Assembly: GCF_029813835.1 (NCBI RefSeq)
Contig: NZ_JARVKV010000002.1
Location: forward strand, 1 to 64,000
Direction of reading: 5' to 3'
Source: Streptomyces sp. DH37
GTDB taxonomy: Bacteria > Actinomycetota > Actinomycetes > Streptomycetales > Streptomycetaceae
Length of the DNA: 64,000 bases
This document shows positions 7,800-16,526 of this stretch, piece by piece. The notes below the pieces were generated by a model. The model did not search any database and was not told the origin of the DNA. It saw nothing but the letters and a program-made list of their open reading frames with translations. Position numbers and translations under genes: made by a program. Position 1 is the stretch's first letter, and the number at the start of each line of letters is the position of its first letter.

Positions 7800-8957
7800 A
7801 TGGACAAGACCCTGATCGTCACCAACGACTTCCCGCCCCGGCCGGGCGGCATCCAGGCGTTCCTGCACAGCATGGCGCTGCGGCTGGACCCGGAGCGGGT
7901 CGTCGTCTACGCCTCGACCTGGAAGCGCGGCCGGGAGGGCGCCGAGGCCACCGCCCGCTTCGACGCCGAACAGCCCTTCACCGTCGTGCGCGACGCCACC
8001 ACGATGCTGCTGCCGACCCCGCGCACGACGCGCCGGGCGGTGTCGCTGCTGCGCGAACACGGTTGTGCGTCGGTGTGGTTCGGGGCGGCGGCGCCGCTCG
8101 GCCTGATGGCCCCCGCGCTGCGCCGGGCGGGGGCGCGGCGGCTGGTGGCGACCACCCACGGCCACGAGGCGGGCTGGGCCCGGCTGCCCGCCGCCCGGCG
8201 GCTGCTGCGGCGCATCGGCGAGGGCACCGACACCCTCACCTACCTCGGCGAGTACACCCGCTCCCGGATAGCCGCGGCCCTCACCGGCGAGGCGGCGGCC
8301 CGGATGGTCCACCTGCCGCCCGGCGTCGACGAGAAGACCTTCCACCCCGGCTCCGGCGGCGACGCCGTACGCGCCCGGCTGGGCCTGGCCGACCGGCCGG
8401 TCGTGGTGTGCGTCTCGCGGCTGGTGCCGCGCAAGGGCCAGGACACCCTCATCCGCGCCCTGCCGGCGATCCTGGCCGAGGTGCCCGAGACGGTGCTGCT
8501 GATCGTCGGCGGCGGCCCGTACGGCGGCGAGCTGCGGAAGCTGGCCGAGGAGACCGGCGTGGCCGGCTCGGTGCGCTTCACCGGCGCGGTGCCCTGGGAG
8601 GAACTGCCCGCCCACTACGGCGCGGGCGACGTCTTCGCCATGCCCTGCCGCACCCGCCGGGGCGGGCTCGACGTCGAGGGGCTCGGCATCGTCTACCTGG
8701 AGGCGTCGGCCACCGGTCTGCCGGTGATCGCGGGCGACTCCGGCGGCGCACCCGACGCCGTGCTGGACGGGGAGACGGGCTGGGTGGTGCGCGGCGGGGC
8801 GCCCGGCGGCGAGGCGGCGGCGGAGACGGCCGACCGGATCGTCACCCTGCTGAAGGACCCCGGGCTGCGCCGCCGGATGGGCGAGCGCGGCCGGGAGTGG
8901 GTCGAGGAGCGCTGGCGCTGGGACCTGCTGGCGGAGCGGCTCCGGGCGCTGCTGTAG
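7800..8957 (+). CDS. pimB: GT4 glycosyltransferase, PimB'-like phosphatidylinositol mannosyltransferase
   Basis: A 385-residue GT-B fold glycosyltransferase of family GT4. The N-terminal domain opens TLIVTNDFPPRPGGIQAF, the loop that contacts acceptor and nucleotide sugar. The C-terminal domain has VVCVSRLVPRKGQDTLI, VLLIVGGGPYG, and the donor-binding GLDVEGLGIVYLEAS with the family's E-x7-E pattern. In mycobacteria and corynebacteria the orthologue transfers the second mannose of PIM2 from GDP-mannose. Synteny (NlpC, this gene, fadD15, SRPBCC, ArsA-like, PlsC) is the same as in Mycobacterium, which supports the name. It ends at a strong bidirectional terminator. Confidence 0.85.
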   Translation: MDKTLIVTNDFPPRPGGIQAFLHSMALRLDPERVVVYASTWKRGREGAEATARFDAEQPFTVVRDATTMLLPTPRTTRRAVSLLREHGCASVWFGAAAPLGLMAPALRRAGARRLVATTHGHEAGWARLPAARRLLRRIGEGTDTLTYLGEYTRSRIAAALTGEAAARMVHLPPGVDEKTFHPGSGGDAVRARLGLADRPVVVCVSRLVPRKGQDTLIRALPAILAEVPETVLLIVGGGPYGGELRKLAEETGVAGSVRFTGAVPWEELPAHYGAGDVFAMPCRTRRGGLDVEGLGIVYLEASATGLPVIAGDSGGAPDAVLDGETGWVVRGGAPGGEAAAETADRIVTLLKDPGLRRRMGERGREWVEERWRWDLLAERLRALL

Positions 8958-9005
8958 GGCACCGTACGGCGGGCTCCGGCCCGCCCCGGCCGGGGCGCGA
9001 ACGCC

Positions 9006-9052
9006 GGACTCCCCCGGCCCGGACGGAGCCTCCGTCCGGGCCGGGGGAGTCC
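9006..9052. terminator. Bidirectional terminator hairpin
   Basis: A perfect 22-bp inverted repeat (9006-9027 against 9031-9052) with a 3-base loop sits between the convergent pimB-like and fadD15-like genes. There is no T-run, as is usual for Streptomyces terminators. Confidence 0.8.
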
Positions 9053-9099
9053 GCGGACCTCCCGCCGCGGCCGCGCGGCCTCGCGCGGCGGCCGCCGCG

Positions 9100-10893
9100 C
9101 TACGCGTACAGCGCCTCGATCTCCTGCGCGAAGTCCCTGGCGACCACGCCGCGCTTGAGCTTCATCGAGGGCGTCAGATGGCCCGACTCCTCGGTGAACT
9201 GGGTCCGCAGCAGGCGGAACCTGCGGACCGACTCCGCGCGGGAGACCGCCGCGTTGCCGTCGTCCACCGCCCGCTGGACGGCGGCCAGCAGCTCGGGGTC
9301 CTCCAGCAGCCGCTCCCTGTCCAGACCGGACTTGCCGTGCTCCTCGGCCCAGCGGGGCAGGAACTCCTCGTCCAGCGTGATCAGCGCGGCGACGAACGGG
9401 CGGGCGTCGCCGACCACCATGCACTCGGCGACCAGGGCGTGGGCCCGGATGCGGTCCTCGATGACGGCCGGGGCGACGTTCTTGCCGCCCGCCGTCACCA
9501 GGATCTCCTTCTTGCGGCCGGTGATGGTGAGGTAGCCGTCCTCGTCGAGGGAGCCGATGTCGCCGGTGTGGAACCAGCCGTCCGCCATCGCCTCGGCGGT
9601 GGCGGCCTCGTTGTTCCAGTAGCCGCTGAAGAGGTGCTCGCCGCGCAGCAGCACCTCGCCGTCGTCGCCGATGCGGACCGTCGAGCCCGGCAGCGGCTGC
9701 CCGACCGTGCCGATCTTCGGGCGGTCGTACGGGTTGAACGCGGTCGGCGCGCAGGACTCGGTGAGGCCGTAGCCCTCCAGGACGGTGAAGCCGATGCCGC
9801 GGTAGAAGTGGCCCAGCCGCTCGCCCAGCGGGGCGCCGCCGGAGATGGCGTGGGTGGCCCGGCCGCCGAGGACCGCGCGCAGCTTGCCGTAGACCAGCTT
9901 GTCGAAGAGTCTGTGCCGCAGCCTCAGGCCCAGCGAGGGGCCGGAGGGGGTGTCCAGCGCGCGGCTGTAGGAGATCGCGGTCTCCGCGGCCCGGTCGAAG
10001 ATCTTCCCCTTGCCCTCGGCCCGCGCCTTGGCCCGCGCCGAGTTGTAGACCTTCTCGAACACCCGCGGCACGCCCAGGATCAGGGTGGGGCGGAAGCCGG
10101 CCAGGTCGTCGGTGAGGTGCTTGATGTCGGGGCTCAGGCCCAGGCGGATGGGCGCCATGACGGCCGCGAGCTGCACCATGCGGCCGAAGACGTGGGCGAC
10201 CGGCAGGAAGAGCAGCACCGAGCCCTCGCCGGGGACGAACAGCGGCTTGAGCCGCTCGACCACGTTGCCGCAGTCGGCGAAGAACGCGCGGTGGGAGAGG
10301 ACGCAGCCCTTGGGCCGGCCGGTGGTCCCGGAGGTGTAGACGATGGTGGCCGGGGAGTCGGCGTCGGCGGCGGAGCTGTGCTCGTCCAGGACCGCGTCGG
10401 TGATCTGGCTCCCGGAGTCGACCAGTTTCTGCACCGCGCCGTCGTCGAGGGTCCACAGGTGGGCCAGGGCGGGGAGCCGGTCGCGCACGGACTCCACGGC
10501 GGCGGCGTGGGCGCCGGTCTCGACGACGCAGCCGACCGCGCCGGAGTCGCCGAGGATCCACTGGACCTGCTCCGGCGAACTGGTCTCGTAGATGGGCACG
10601 GTCACCGCGCCCGCGCTCCAGACCGCGAAGTCCAGCAGCGTCCACTCGTAGCGGGTGCGCGACATCAGGCCGATCCGGTCGCCGGGGCGGATCCCCGCGG
10701 CGATCAGGCCCCTGGCCGCCGCCCGCACCTCCGCCAGGAACTCCCCGGCGGTCAGGTCGAGCCAGTTCCCCCCGGCGTCCTTGCGGGCGATGACGGGAAC
10801 GTCCGGGTGCTGCACGGCATTGCGGCGGATGAGATCGGTCAGATTTCCGTCCGCGGGCACCTCGTACAGGGCCGGAAGGCTGAACTCGCGCAA
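9100..10893 (-). CDS. Long-chain fatty-acid-CoA ligase (FadD15-like, AMP-forming)
   Basis: A 597-residue ANL-superfamily acyl-CoA synthetase that activates fatty acids by adenylation and thioester formation. Motifs in order are the P-loop-like TIVYTSGTTGRPKG (about residue 183), AISGGAPLGERL, the GYGLTESCAPTAF core, and the hinge WFHTGDIGSLDEDGYLTITGRKKEI with its ATP-binding Asp and the linker Arg and Lys. The start is TTG (10891-10893) with GGAG about 8 bases upstream; an ATG nearby is out of frame. It is syntenic with mycobacterial fadD15, next to PimB', so it may supply acyl chains for PIM or phospholipid synthesis; that link is inference. Confidence 0.92.
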   Translation of the reverse strand: MREFSLPALYEVPADGNLTDLIRRNAVQHPDVPVIARKDAGGNWLDLTAGEFLAEVRAAARGLIAAGIRPGDRIGLMSRTRYEWTLLDFAVWSAGAVTVPIYETSSPEQVQWILGDSGAVGCVVETGAHAAAVESVRDRLPALAHLWTLDDGAVQKLVDSGSQITDAVLDEHSSAADADSPATIVYTSGTTGRPKGCVLSHRAFFADCGNVVERLKPLFVPGEGSVLLFLPVAHVFGRMVQLAAVMAPIRLGLSPDIKHLTDDLAGFRPTLILGVPRVFEKVYNSARAKARAEGKGKIFDRAAETAISYSRALDTPSGPSLGLRLRHRLFDKLVYGKLRAVLGGRATHAISGGAPLGERLGHFYRGIGFTVLEGYGLTESCAPTAFNPYDRPKIGTVGQPLPGSTVRIGDDGEVLLRGEHLFSGYWNNEAATAEAMADGWFHTGDIGSLDEDGYLTITGRKKEILVTAGGKNVAPAVIEDRIRAHALVAECMVVGDARPFVAALITLDEEFLPRWAEEHGKSGLDRERLLEDPELLAAVQRAVDDGNAAVSRAESVRRFRLLRTQFTEESGHLTPSMKLKRGVVARDFAQEIEALYA

Positions 10894-11174
10894 AACTGAT
10901 GCTCCTCATCGGCGCCGCCACGGATCCGCTGGGGAACGGGCTTCCGTCGGCTCTGGCCCAAGACAGGGGGGTCTTGAGGGTGGACGGCCACGGACGTTAC
11001 CCACCGGTACGGGGCTCGGGGTAGGGGGTGGCGCCGAGATGTTCGGTGCGTCACACACCACGGGACTGTCCCCAGCAGGGTAGTCCACGCCCCCGGCGGG
11101 CACGAAGGAGACGCAGGTCCGGAGGGTGCGCGCGGACCCCCGCGCGCCGGGGCACGGAATCTTGGGGTGGCTTG

Positions 11175-11963
11175 ATGCGAGTCCACGTGGTGAGCGACGT
11201 ACATGGCAACAGCCGGGACCTGGCCGCGGCCGGCGACGGCGCGGACGCGCTGGTCTGCCTGGGCGACCTCGTGCTGTTCATCGACTACGCCGACCACACC
11301 CGCGGCATCTTCCCCGACCTGTTCGGGGCCGAGAACACCACCCGGTACGTCGAGCTGCGCACCGCCCGCCGCTTCGAGGAGGCCCGCGAGCTGTCGGCCC
11401 GCCTGTGGGCCGGGGTCGCCCCGGGCGGCGGGGCCGGGGGGACCGGCACGGCGGAGGTGGTGGAGGAGGCCGTCCGCCGCCAGTACGCCGAGCTGTTCGC
11501 GGCCTTCCCCACCCCGACGTACGCCACCTACGGCAACGTGGACGTCCCCGCCCTGTGGCCCGAGTACGCGGCCGAGGGCACCACCGTCCTGGACGGGCGG
11601 ACGGCCGACATCGGGGGCCTGCGCTTCGGCTTCGTCGGCGGCGGGCTGCCCACCCCGATGCGCACGCCCTACGAGGTCGACGAGGAGACGTACGCGGCCA
11701 AGGTCGCCGCCCTCGGCGAGGTCGACGTGCTGTGCTCCCACATCCCGCCCCTGGTGCCCGAGCTGTGCTACGACACCGTCGCCCGCCGCTTCGAGCGCGG
11801 CAGCGAGGCGCTGCTGGAGGCGATCCACGCGGTGCGCCCCGCGTACGCGCTCTTCGGGCACGTCCACCAGCCCCTGGTGCGGCGCACGCGGATCGGCCGG
11901 ACCGAGTGCGTGAACGTCGGCCACTTCAGCGCCACCGGCAGGCCGTGGGTCCTGGAGTGGTGA
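11175..11963 (+). CDS. Calcineurin-like metallophosphoesterase
   Basis: A 262-residue cytoplasmic phosphoesterase with all five metal-site blocks: SDVHGN (residues about 7-12), GDLV, YGNVD (the GNHD position, with Val-Asp in place of His-Asp), CSHIPP, and GHVHQP. The GNVD variant removes the usual His of block III. The ATG start agrees with the family beginning directly at the first strand. The substrate is unknown. The gene stands alone, about 280 bases from the divergent fadD15-like gene and 110 bases before the SRPBCC gene. Confidence 0.87.
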   Translation: MRVHVVSDVHGNSRDLAAAGDGADALVCLGDLVLFIDYADHTRGIFPDLFGAENTTRYVELRTARRFEEARELSARLWAGVAPGGGAGGTGTAEVVEEAVRRQYAELFAAFPTPTYATYGNVDVPALWPEYAAEGTTVLDGRTADIGGLRFGFVGGGLPTPMRTPYEVDEETYAAKVAALGEVDVLCSHIPPLVPELCYDTVARRFERGSEALLEAIHAVRPAYALFGHVHQPLVRRTRIGRTECVNVGHFSATGRPWVLEW

Positions 11964-12073
11964 CCGGAGCGGCGAGGGGACGGGGCGGGCCGCCGCGCCC
12001 GCGCGCGGTAGCCTTCCCCCGCAGACGGCAGCGGACCACGGGCCGGGCGCAGCAACGCGGAGGAGCCACAGGG

Positions 12074-12523
12074 ATGGCCGAACACACCAGGTCGAGCATC
12101 ATCGTCGAGGCGGCACCGGCCGAGGTGATGGGGGTGATCGCCGACTTCGAGCGCTACCCGGAGTGGACCGGTGAGGTTAAGGAGGCCGAGGTGCTCTCCA
12201 CCGACGACCGGGGCCGCGCCGAGCGGGTGCGGCTGCTGCTGGACGCCGGGGCCATCCGGGACGAGCACACCCTCGCCTACGAGTGGGCCGGGCCCGAGGA
12301 GGTCCGCTGGTCCCTGGTGAGGTCGCAGATGCTGCGCACCCTGGACGGCGCGTACCGCCTGAGGGCCCTCGACGGAGGCGGCCGCACCGAGGTGACCTAC
12401 CAGCTCACCGTGGACGTGAAGATCCCCATGCTCGGCATGATCAAGCGCAAGGCCGAGAAGGTCATCATCGACCGCGCTCTGGACGGGCTGAAGAAGCGCG
12501 TCGAGAGCGGCGCCGCGTCCTGA
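12074..12523 (+). CDS. SRPBCC (polyketide cyclase/START-like) protein
   Basis: A 149-residue single-domain protein of the START/SRPBCC hot-dog-like family that binds hydrophobic ligands. It begins with IIVEAAPAEVMGVIADFERYPEWTGEVKEAEV, the typical first strand, two helices and the YPEW turn, and ends with the long C-terminal helix KAEKVIIDRALDGLKKRVES. A GGAGGAGC ribosome site precedes the ATG. It lies 2 bases before the ArsA-like gene, so the two are translationally coupled. The mycobacterial counterpart Rv2185c sits beside the same ATPase. The ligand is unknown. Confidence 0.88.
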   Translation: MAEHTRSSIIVEAAPAEVMGVIADFERYPEWTGEVKEAEVLSTDDRGRAERVRLLLDAGAIRDEHTLAYEWAGPEEVRWSLVRSQMLRTLDGAYRLRALDGGGRTEVTYQLTVDVKIPMLGMIKRKAEKVIIDRALDGLKKRVESGAAS

Positions 12524-12525
12524 CC

Positions 12526-13773
12526 GTGGACGCGCCGGGAGTGCGCACGGTCCTGGTCACCGGTGGCGGCGGCAGCGGCCGCACCACCGTCGCCGCCGCC
12601 ACCGCGCTGGCGGCCGCCCGGCGCGGGCGCCGCACGCTGCTGCTCAGCGCCGAGGACCCCGCCCTGCTCGGGGCGCTGTTCGGGGCGGACGCCGGAAGCG
12701 GCGGCGACGGGTACGGCGCCGGCGCGCCCCACGAGGTGGCGCCCGGTCTGAGCCTGGCCCGCATCGACTCCGGCGCCGACTTCCGGGCCCGCGCCGTCGC
12801 CCTCCAGGAACGCGCCCGTTCCGCCCTGGACCTGCTGGGCGCCGAGCCGCTGGACGACGACGAGCTGGCCGAGCCGCCCGGCGCCGACGCCTTCGCCCTG
12901 CTGCGCGTCCTGCGCGCCGCGCACGACCCCGGCGACACCGAGGGGCACGACCTCGTCGTGGTCGACATGCCGCCGGTCGGGCAGGCGGTGCGCACCCTGG
13001 CGGCGCCCGAGCACACCCGGCGCTGGCTGCGGCGGCTGCTGCCGCCCGAGCGGCAGGCCGCCCGCGCGCTGCGGCCGGTCCTGGCCCAGCTCGCCGGGGT
13101 GCCGATGCCCGCCCGCTCGCTGTACGAGGCCGCCGGCCGGCTGGACCGCGAACTCGCCGCCGTACAGGCGGTGATCGAGGCGCCGGGGACGACGGTGCGG
13201 CTGGTCGCCGAGCCCGGGCCCGCGGCCGCCCGGGCGCTGCGCGCCGCCCGCGCCGGACTCGCGCTGCACGGCCTGGCCGTGGACGCCGTGGTCGCCAACC
13301 GGATGCTGCCCACCGCCTCGCCCGACCCCTGGCTGGCGGATCTGGCGGCCCGGCAGCAGGAGGCGCTCAAGGTGCTCCTGGACGAGTTCCGGGCCGACTC
13401 GGTGGCCGTGTGCGAGCTGCCGCACCTGGGCCGGGAGCCGCAGGGCCCGGCCGACCTCGGCGAACTGGCCGAGCGGGCGCCGCTGCCCGCCCCGGTGGAC
13501 GGTCCGCCCGCGGACGGACCGTGGGCCGTGGAGGACCGGCTGGACGACGAGGGCGTCCTGCTGTGGCGGCTGCCGCTGCCCGGCGCCACCCGCGAGACCC
13601 TCTCCCTGGTGCGCCGCGGCGACGAGGTGGTCGTCACCGCCGGGCCGTTCCGCAGGGTGCTGCCGCTGCCCGCCGCGCTGCGCCGCTGCACGGTGGCCGG
13701 CGCCCGGCTGGCCGGGGGCGAGCTGACGGTGCGCTTCGAGCCCGAACCCGGGCTGTGGCCCGCGCGGGAGTGA
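12526..13773 (+). CDS. ArsA/GET3-like P-loop ATPase with altered Walker A
   Basis: A 415-residue protein of the ArsA/Get3/MinD-like class. The N-terminal motif reads LVTGGGGSGRTTVAAATA, where the family normally has KGGVGKT; both the signature Lys and the P-loop Lys are missing (Gly and Arg here). A later VVVDMPPVGQAVRTL corresponds to switch II (DxxPxGH) with Gln for His. The C-terminal 80 residues form a beta-rich domain (DDEGVLLWRLPLPGATRETLSLVRRGDEVVV) like the small alpha-crystallin-like tail of actinobacterial members. Translation starts at GTG 2 bases after the SRPBCC stop. Whether it still hydrolyses ATP is doubtful from the motif. Confidence 0.8.
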   Translation: MDAPGVRTVLVTGGGGSGRTTVAAATALAAARRGRRTLLLSAEDPALLGALFGADAGSGGDGYGAGAPHEVAPGLSLARIDSGADFRARAVALQERARSALDLLGAEPLDDDELAEPPGADAFALLRVLRAAHDPGDTEGHDLVVVDMPPVGQAVRTLAAPEHTRRWLRRLLPPERQAARALRPVLAQLAGVPMPARSLYEAAGRLDRELAAVQAVIEAPGTTVRLVAEPGPAAARALRAARAGLALHGLAVDAVVANRMLPTASPDPWLADLAARQQEALKVLLDEFRADSVAVCELPHLGREPQGPADLGELAERAPLPAPVDGPPADGPWAVEDRLDDEGVLLWRLPLPGATRETLSLVRRGDEVVVTAGPFRRVLPLPAALRRCTVAGARLAGGELTVRFEPEPGLWPARE

Positions 13774-13927
13774 CCCCGCGCGGGGCCGGCGGGACGCCCG
13801 GGGGCTCCGGCGGCACCGTGGCGTTCGGGTAACGTCGGGGGAGAGAGCCCGTCCGCCCGGACGGCTCGCCACCGGCCGCCGCGGCCCGCCGCGGCTCCCA
13901 CCGCAGTCACCGCCCCAGGAGCCCGCC

Positions 13928-14539
13928 ATGAGCGATGCCACCGAGCGCCCCGCCGACGCCGGTCCCGACGCCGATCCCGACGCCTGGGCCACCGCCTGCG
14001 AGGAGGACCTCGCCGCCGAGCGCGAGCGCCGCCGCGAGCGGTACGGGACCCCGCCCGGGAGCGCCGCCGAGGAACTGCTCCGCCTCGCCGACGCGATCAC
14101 GGGGAAGCTCGCCGAACTCGGGGTGCCGCTGACGGGGTCCGCCGCGCGGCAGTTCGCCGAGTTCGCGGACCGGGCCAGAGCGGTGGTGGAGCCCGTCGTC
14201 GAACGCAATCCGAAGGTCTTCGACCACCTCGCGGCCGCGGGCGGCGAACTCCTGGCCGCCTACCGCGCCGCGGTGACGGACCAGGAGCGGCGCTGGACCC
14301 GCGACGGGACGGACGGCGGCCGGACGGAGGACGCCGGGAAGCGCGCCGAAGAGGACACCGGGAGGAGTGCCGGAAAGAGCGCCGGGGCGAGCACCGCCGG
14401 GAGCGCCGGGGAGGACGCCGCGGGGGACCGGGGCGCCCCGGCGGACCGGGACGGGAGCCGCGGCCGGGACGGGGACGGGCAGGGCGGGGACGGAGAGGAC
14501 GACGGCCCCACCGGATCCCAGCGGATCGAGCTCGACTGA
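13928..14539 (+). CDS. SCO2127-like acidic hypothetical protein upstream of glkA
   Basis: A 203-residue hydrophilic protein. Residues 1-120 are the conserved part (helical, with EELLRLADAITGKLAELGVPL and FADRARAVVEPVVERNPKVFDHLAAAG). Residues about 125-203 are a disordered Asp/Gly/Glu tail built from repeated short GKSAG- and GDG-type runs. AGGAG precedes the ATG, and a TAACGT -10 candidate lies near 13830. The gene directly upstream of glucokinase in S. coelicolor (SCO2127) is reported to stimulate glkA expression and glucose uptake; the same position and character suggest this is its orthologue. No enzymatic motif is seen. Confidence 0.75.
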   Translation: MSDATERPADAGPDADPDAWATACEEDLAAERERRRERYGTPPGSAAEELLRLADAITGKLAELGVPLTGSAARQFAEFADRARAVVEPVVERNPKVFDHLAAAGGELLAAYRAAVTDQERRWTRDGTDGGRTEDAGKRAEEDTGRSAGKSAGASTAGSAGEDAAGDRGAPADRDGSRGRDGDGQGGDGEDDGPTGSQRIELD

Positions 14540-14562
14540 GGCCCGGTCCGGCCCCCCGCCCC

Positions 14563-14628
14563 GTTCGGGACCCGTTCGGAACCAGTTCGGGGTCCGTTCG
14601 GGGTCCGTTCGACCACCGTTCAGACCTT
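14563..14628. promoter_or_regulatory. Six 11-bp phased direct repeats upstream of glkA
   Basis: The heptamer core GTTCGGN starts at 14563, 14574, 14585, 14596, 14607 and 14618, always exactly 11 bases apart (the last two read GTTCGAC and GTTCAGA). Weaker copies may continue at 14629 and 14640. The one-helical-turn spacing is like the direct-repeat units bound by OmpR-type regulators such as Streptomyces PhoP, although the core is not the classic GTTCACC. Confidence 0.6.
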
Positions 14629-14681
14629 GTACGGACCGGGTTGGGTTTCGCAGTCGGTCCGTTCAAGCCTCCGCCCTCCGG

Positions 14682-14687
14682 TACGGT
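14682..14687 (+). promoter_or_regulatory. Possible -10 box for glkA
   Basis: TACGGT fits TAnnnT and lies 38 bases before the glkA ATG; no good -35 is visible. In S. coelicolor glkA has its own promoter in addition to read-through from the upstream gene. Confidence 0.35.
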
Positions 14688-14725
14688 TGTGCACAGCGGG
14701 GATCGACCGAGTAACTGAGGGACAC

Positions 14726-15667
14726 ATGGGACTCACCATCGGCGTCGACATCGGCGGTACGAAGATCGCGGCCGGCGTGGTCGACGAAGAGGGCACGATC
14801 CTCGAGACCAGCACGGTGCCGACCCCGCCCACCGCCGACGGCGTCATCGACGCCATCGCGGAGGCGGTCCGCACCGTCAGCACCGGGCACGAGATCGAGG
14901 CGGTCGGCATCGGAGCCGCCGGCTACGTCGACGACAAGCGGGCCACCGTCCTCTTCGCCCCCAACATCAAGTGGCGGAACGAGCCGCTCAAGGACAAGGT
15001 CGAGCAGCGCGTCGACCTCCCGGTCGTCGTCGAGAACGACGCCAACGCCGCCGCCTGGGGCGAGTACCGCTTCGGCGCCGGCCAGGGCCACGACGACGTC
15101 GTGTGCATCACCCTGGGCACCGGTCTGGGCGGGGGCATCATCATCGGCGGGAAGCTCCACCGCGGGCGCTTCGGCGTCGCGGCGGAGTTCGGCCACGTCC
15201 GCGTCGTCCCCGACGGCCTGCTGTGCGGCTGCGGGAGCCAGGGCTGCTGGGAGCAGTACGCCTCGGGCCGCGCCCTGGTCCGCTACGCCCGCCAGCGCGC
15301 CAACGCCACCCCCGAGAACGCGGGGATCCTGCTCGCCCTCGGCGACGGGACCCCGGAGGGCATCGAGGGCCGGCACATCAGCCAGGCCGCCCGGCAGGGC
15401 TGCCCGGTGGCCGTCGACTCCTTCCGCGAGCTGGCCCGCTGGGCGGGCGCAGGCCTGGCCGACCTGGCCTCCCTCTTCGACCCGTCCGCGTTCATCGTCG
15501 GCGGCGGCGTCTCGGACGAGGGCGACCTGGTCCTCGACCCGATCCGCAAGTCCTTCCGGCGCTGGCTGGTGGGCGGCCAGTGGCGTCCGCACGCCCAGGT
15601 GCTCGCCGCCCAACTCGGCGGCAGGGCCGGTCTGGTGGGCGCGGCCGACCTGGCCCGCCAGGGCTGA
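14726..15667 (+). CDS. glkA: ROK-family glucokinase
   Basis: A 313-residue ATP-dependent glucose kinase (glucose to glucose-6-phosphate) of the ROK family, the enzyme central to glucose repression in Streptomyces. Seen are the ATP phosphate loop GVDIGGTKIAAGVVD (about 5-19), the sugar-binding ENDANAAAWGE with catalytic Asp, the GTGLGGGII loop, EFGH and the zinc-binding CGCGSQGCWEQYASG, the ROK signature. Length and ends match the S. coelicolor enzyme. The ATG has GAGG upstream. The upstream SCO2127-like gene and the phased repeat array suggest coupled and regulated expression. Confidence 0.95.
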   Translation: MGLTIGVDIGGTKIAAGVVDEEGTILETSTVPTPPTADGVIDAIAEAVRTVSTGHEIEAVGIGAAGYVDDKRATVLFAPNIKWRNEPLKDKVEQRVDLPVVVENDANAAAWGEYRFGAGQGHDDVVCITLGTGLGGGIIIGGKLHRGRFGVAAEFGHVRVVPDGLLCGCGSQGCWEQYASGRALVRYARQRANATPENAGILLALGDGTPEGIEGRHISQAARQGCPVAVDSFRELARWAGAGLADLASLFDPSAFIVGGGVSDEGDLVLDPIRKSFRRWLVGGQWRPHAQVLAAQLGGRAGLVGAADLARQG

Positions 15668-15683
15668 CGGCGAGGGGGCGCGG

Positions 15684-16526
15684 GTGCGTACGCCGACCGG
15701 GGGCACCGAACACGGGCACACGCCCGGCGACCTGCCCGCGTCCCGCACCGAGCCCGACGGCTCGGCCGTGGTCCGGCTGCTGAGCTACAACGTCCGCTCC
15801 CTGCGCGACGACACGGACGCGCTGGCCCGGGTCGTCCGGGCCTGCGCGCCCGACGTCGTCTGCGTCCAGGAGGCCCCCCGCTTCTTCCGCTGGCGCAAGC
15901 ACGCGGCCCGTCTCGCCCGCGAGACGGGCCTGGTGTACGTCACGGGCGGGGCGACGGCCACCGGGCCGATGATCCTGTCCTCGCTGCGCGCCACGGTGGA
16001 GCGCGCCGAGGACGTCCTGCTGCCGCGCACCCCCGGCCTGCACCGCCGCGGCCTGGCCACGGCGGTGCTGCGCTTCGGGCCGTCCGCCCGGCTGGCGGTG
16101 GTCTGCTGCCACCTCAGCCTGGCCGAGCGGGAGCGGTACGCCCAGGCCGGGATGGTCCTGGACCGCCTGGCGGGCATGGGGGTGGAGGCCGGGGCGGTGG
16201 CCGGCGACCTCAACGACGAGCCCGGCGGCCGGGCCTTCCGCCGCCTCGCCGCCGTCCTCCAGGACGGCTGGGCCACCAGCCCGTGGGGCGGCGAGCTCAC
16301 CTCGACCGCGGGCGAGCCCCGCAAGCGCATCGACGCCGTACTGGCCACCGGGGCGGTGACGGTGCTGGGCTGCGGCGTGCCCGCCGGCCTCCCCGGCGTG
16401 GCCGACGCGGACCTGCGGGCGGCCACCGACCACCTGCCGGTCCTGGCCGCCCTGCGCGTCCCCGCCGCCCACCAGGGGCGGTCCGCACCCGGTCAGACCA
16501 CCGCGCCGCGCCCCGGGTCGTCGTAG
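15684..16526 (+). CDS. Endonuclease/exonuclease/phosphatase-family protein
   Basis: A 280-residue EEP-fold (DNase I-like) hydrolase. Motifs are LLSYNVRSL (metal-site Asn), DVVCVQEAP (metal-site Glu), the HLS pair, GDLNDEPGG (catalytic Asp-Asn) and TDHLPVLA (Asp-His at the end). Substrates in this family range from DNA to phosphoinositides and sphingomyelin; nothing here selects one. It starts at GTG 16 bases after glkA, so probably in the same transcript. It overlaps by 34 bases, tail to tail, with the next gene. Confidence 0.85.
   Translation: MRTPTGGTEHGHTPGDLPASRTEPDGSAVVRLLSYNVRSLRDDTDALARVVRACAPDVVCVQEAPRFFRWRKHAARLARETGLVYVTGGATATGPMILSSLRATVERAEDVLLPRTPGLHRRGLATAVLRFGPSARLAVVCCHLSLAERERYAQAGMVLDRLAGMGVEAGAVAGDLNDEPGGRAFRRLAAVLQDGWATSPWGGELTSTAGEPRKRIDAVLATGAVTVLGCGVPAGLPGVADADLRAATDHLPVLAALRVPAAHQGRSAPGQTTAPRPGSS

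Noticed and set aside
14618..14650. Classic PHO box
   Set aside because: The 11-bp spacing fits, but the GTTCACC consensus is not met in any unit, so I did not name it a PhoP site.
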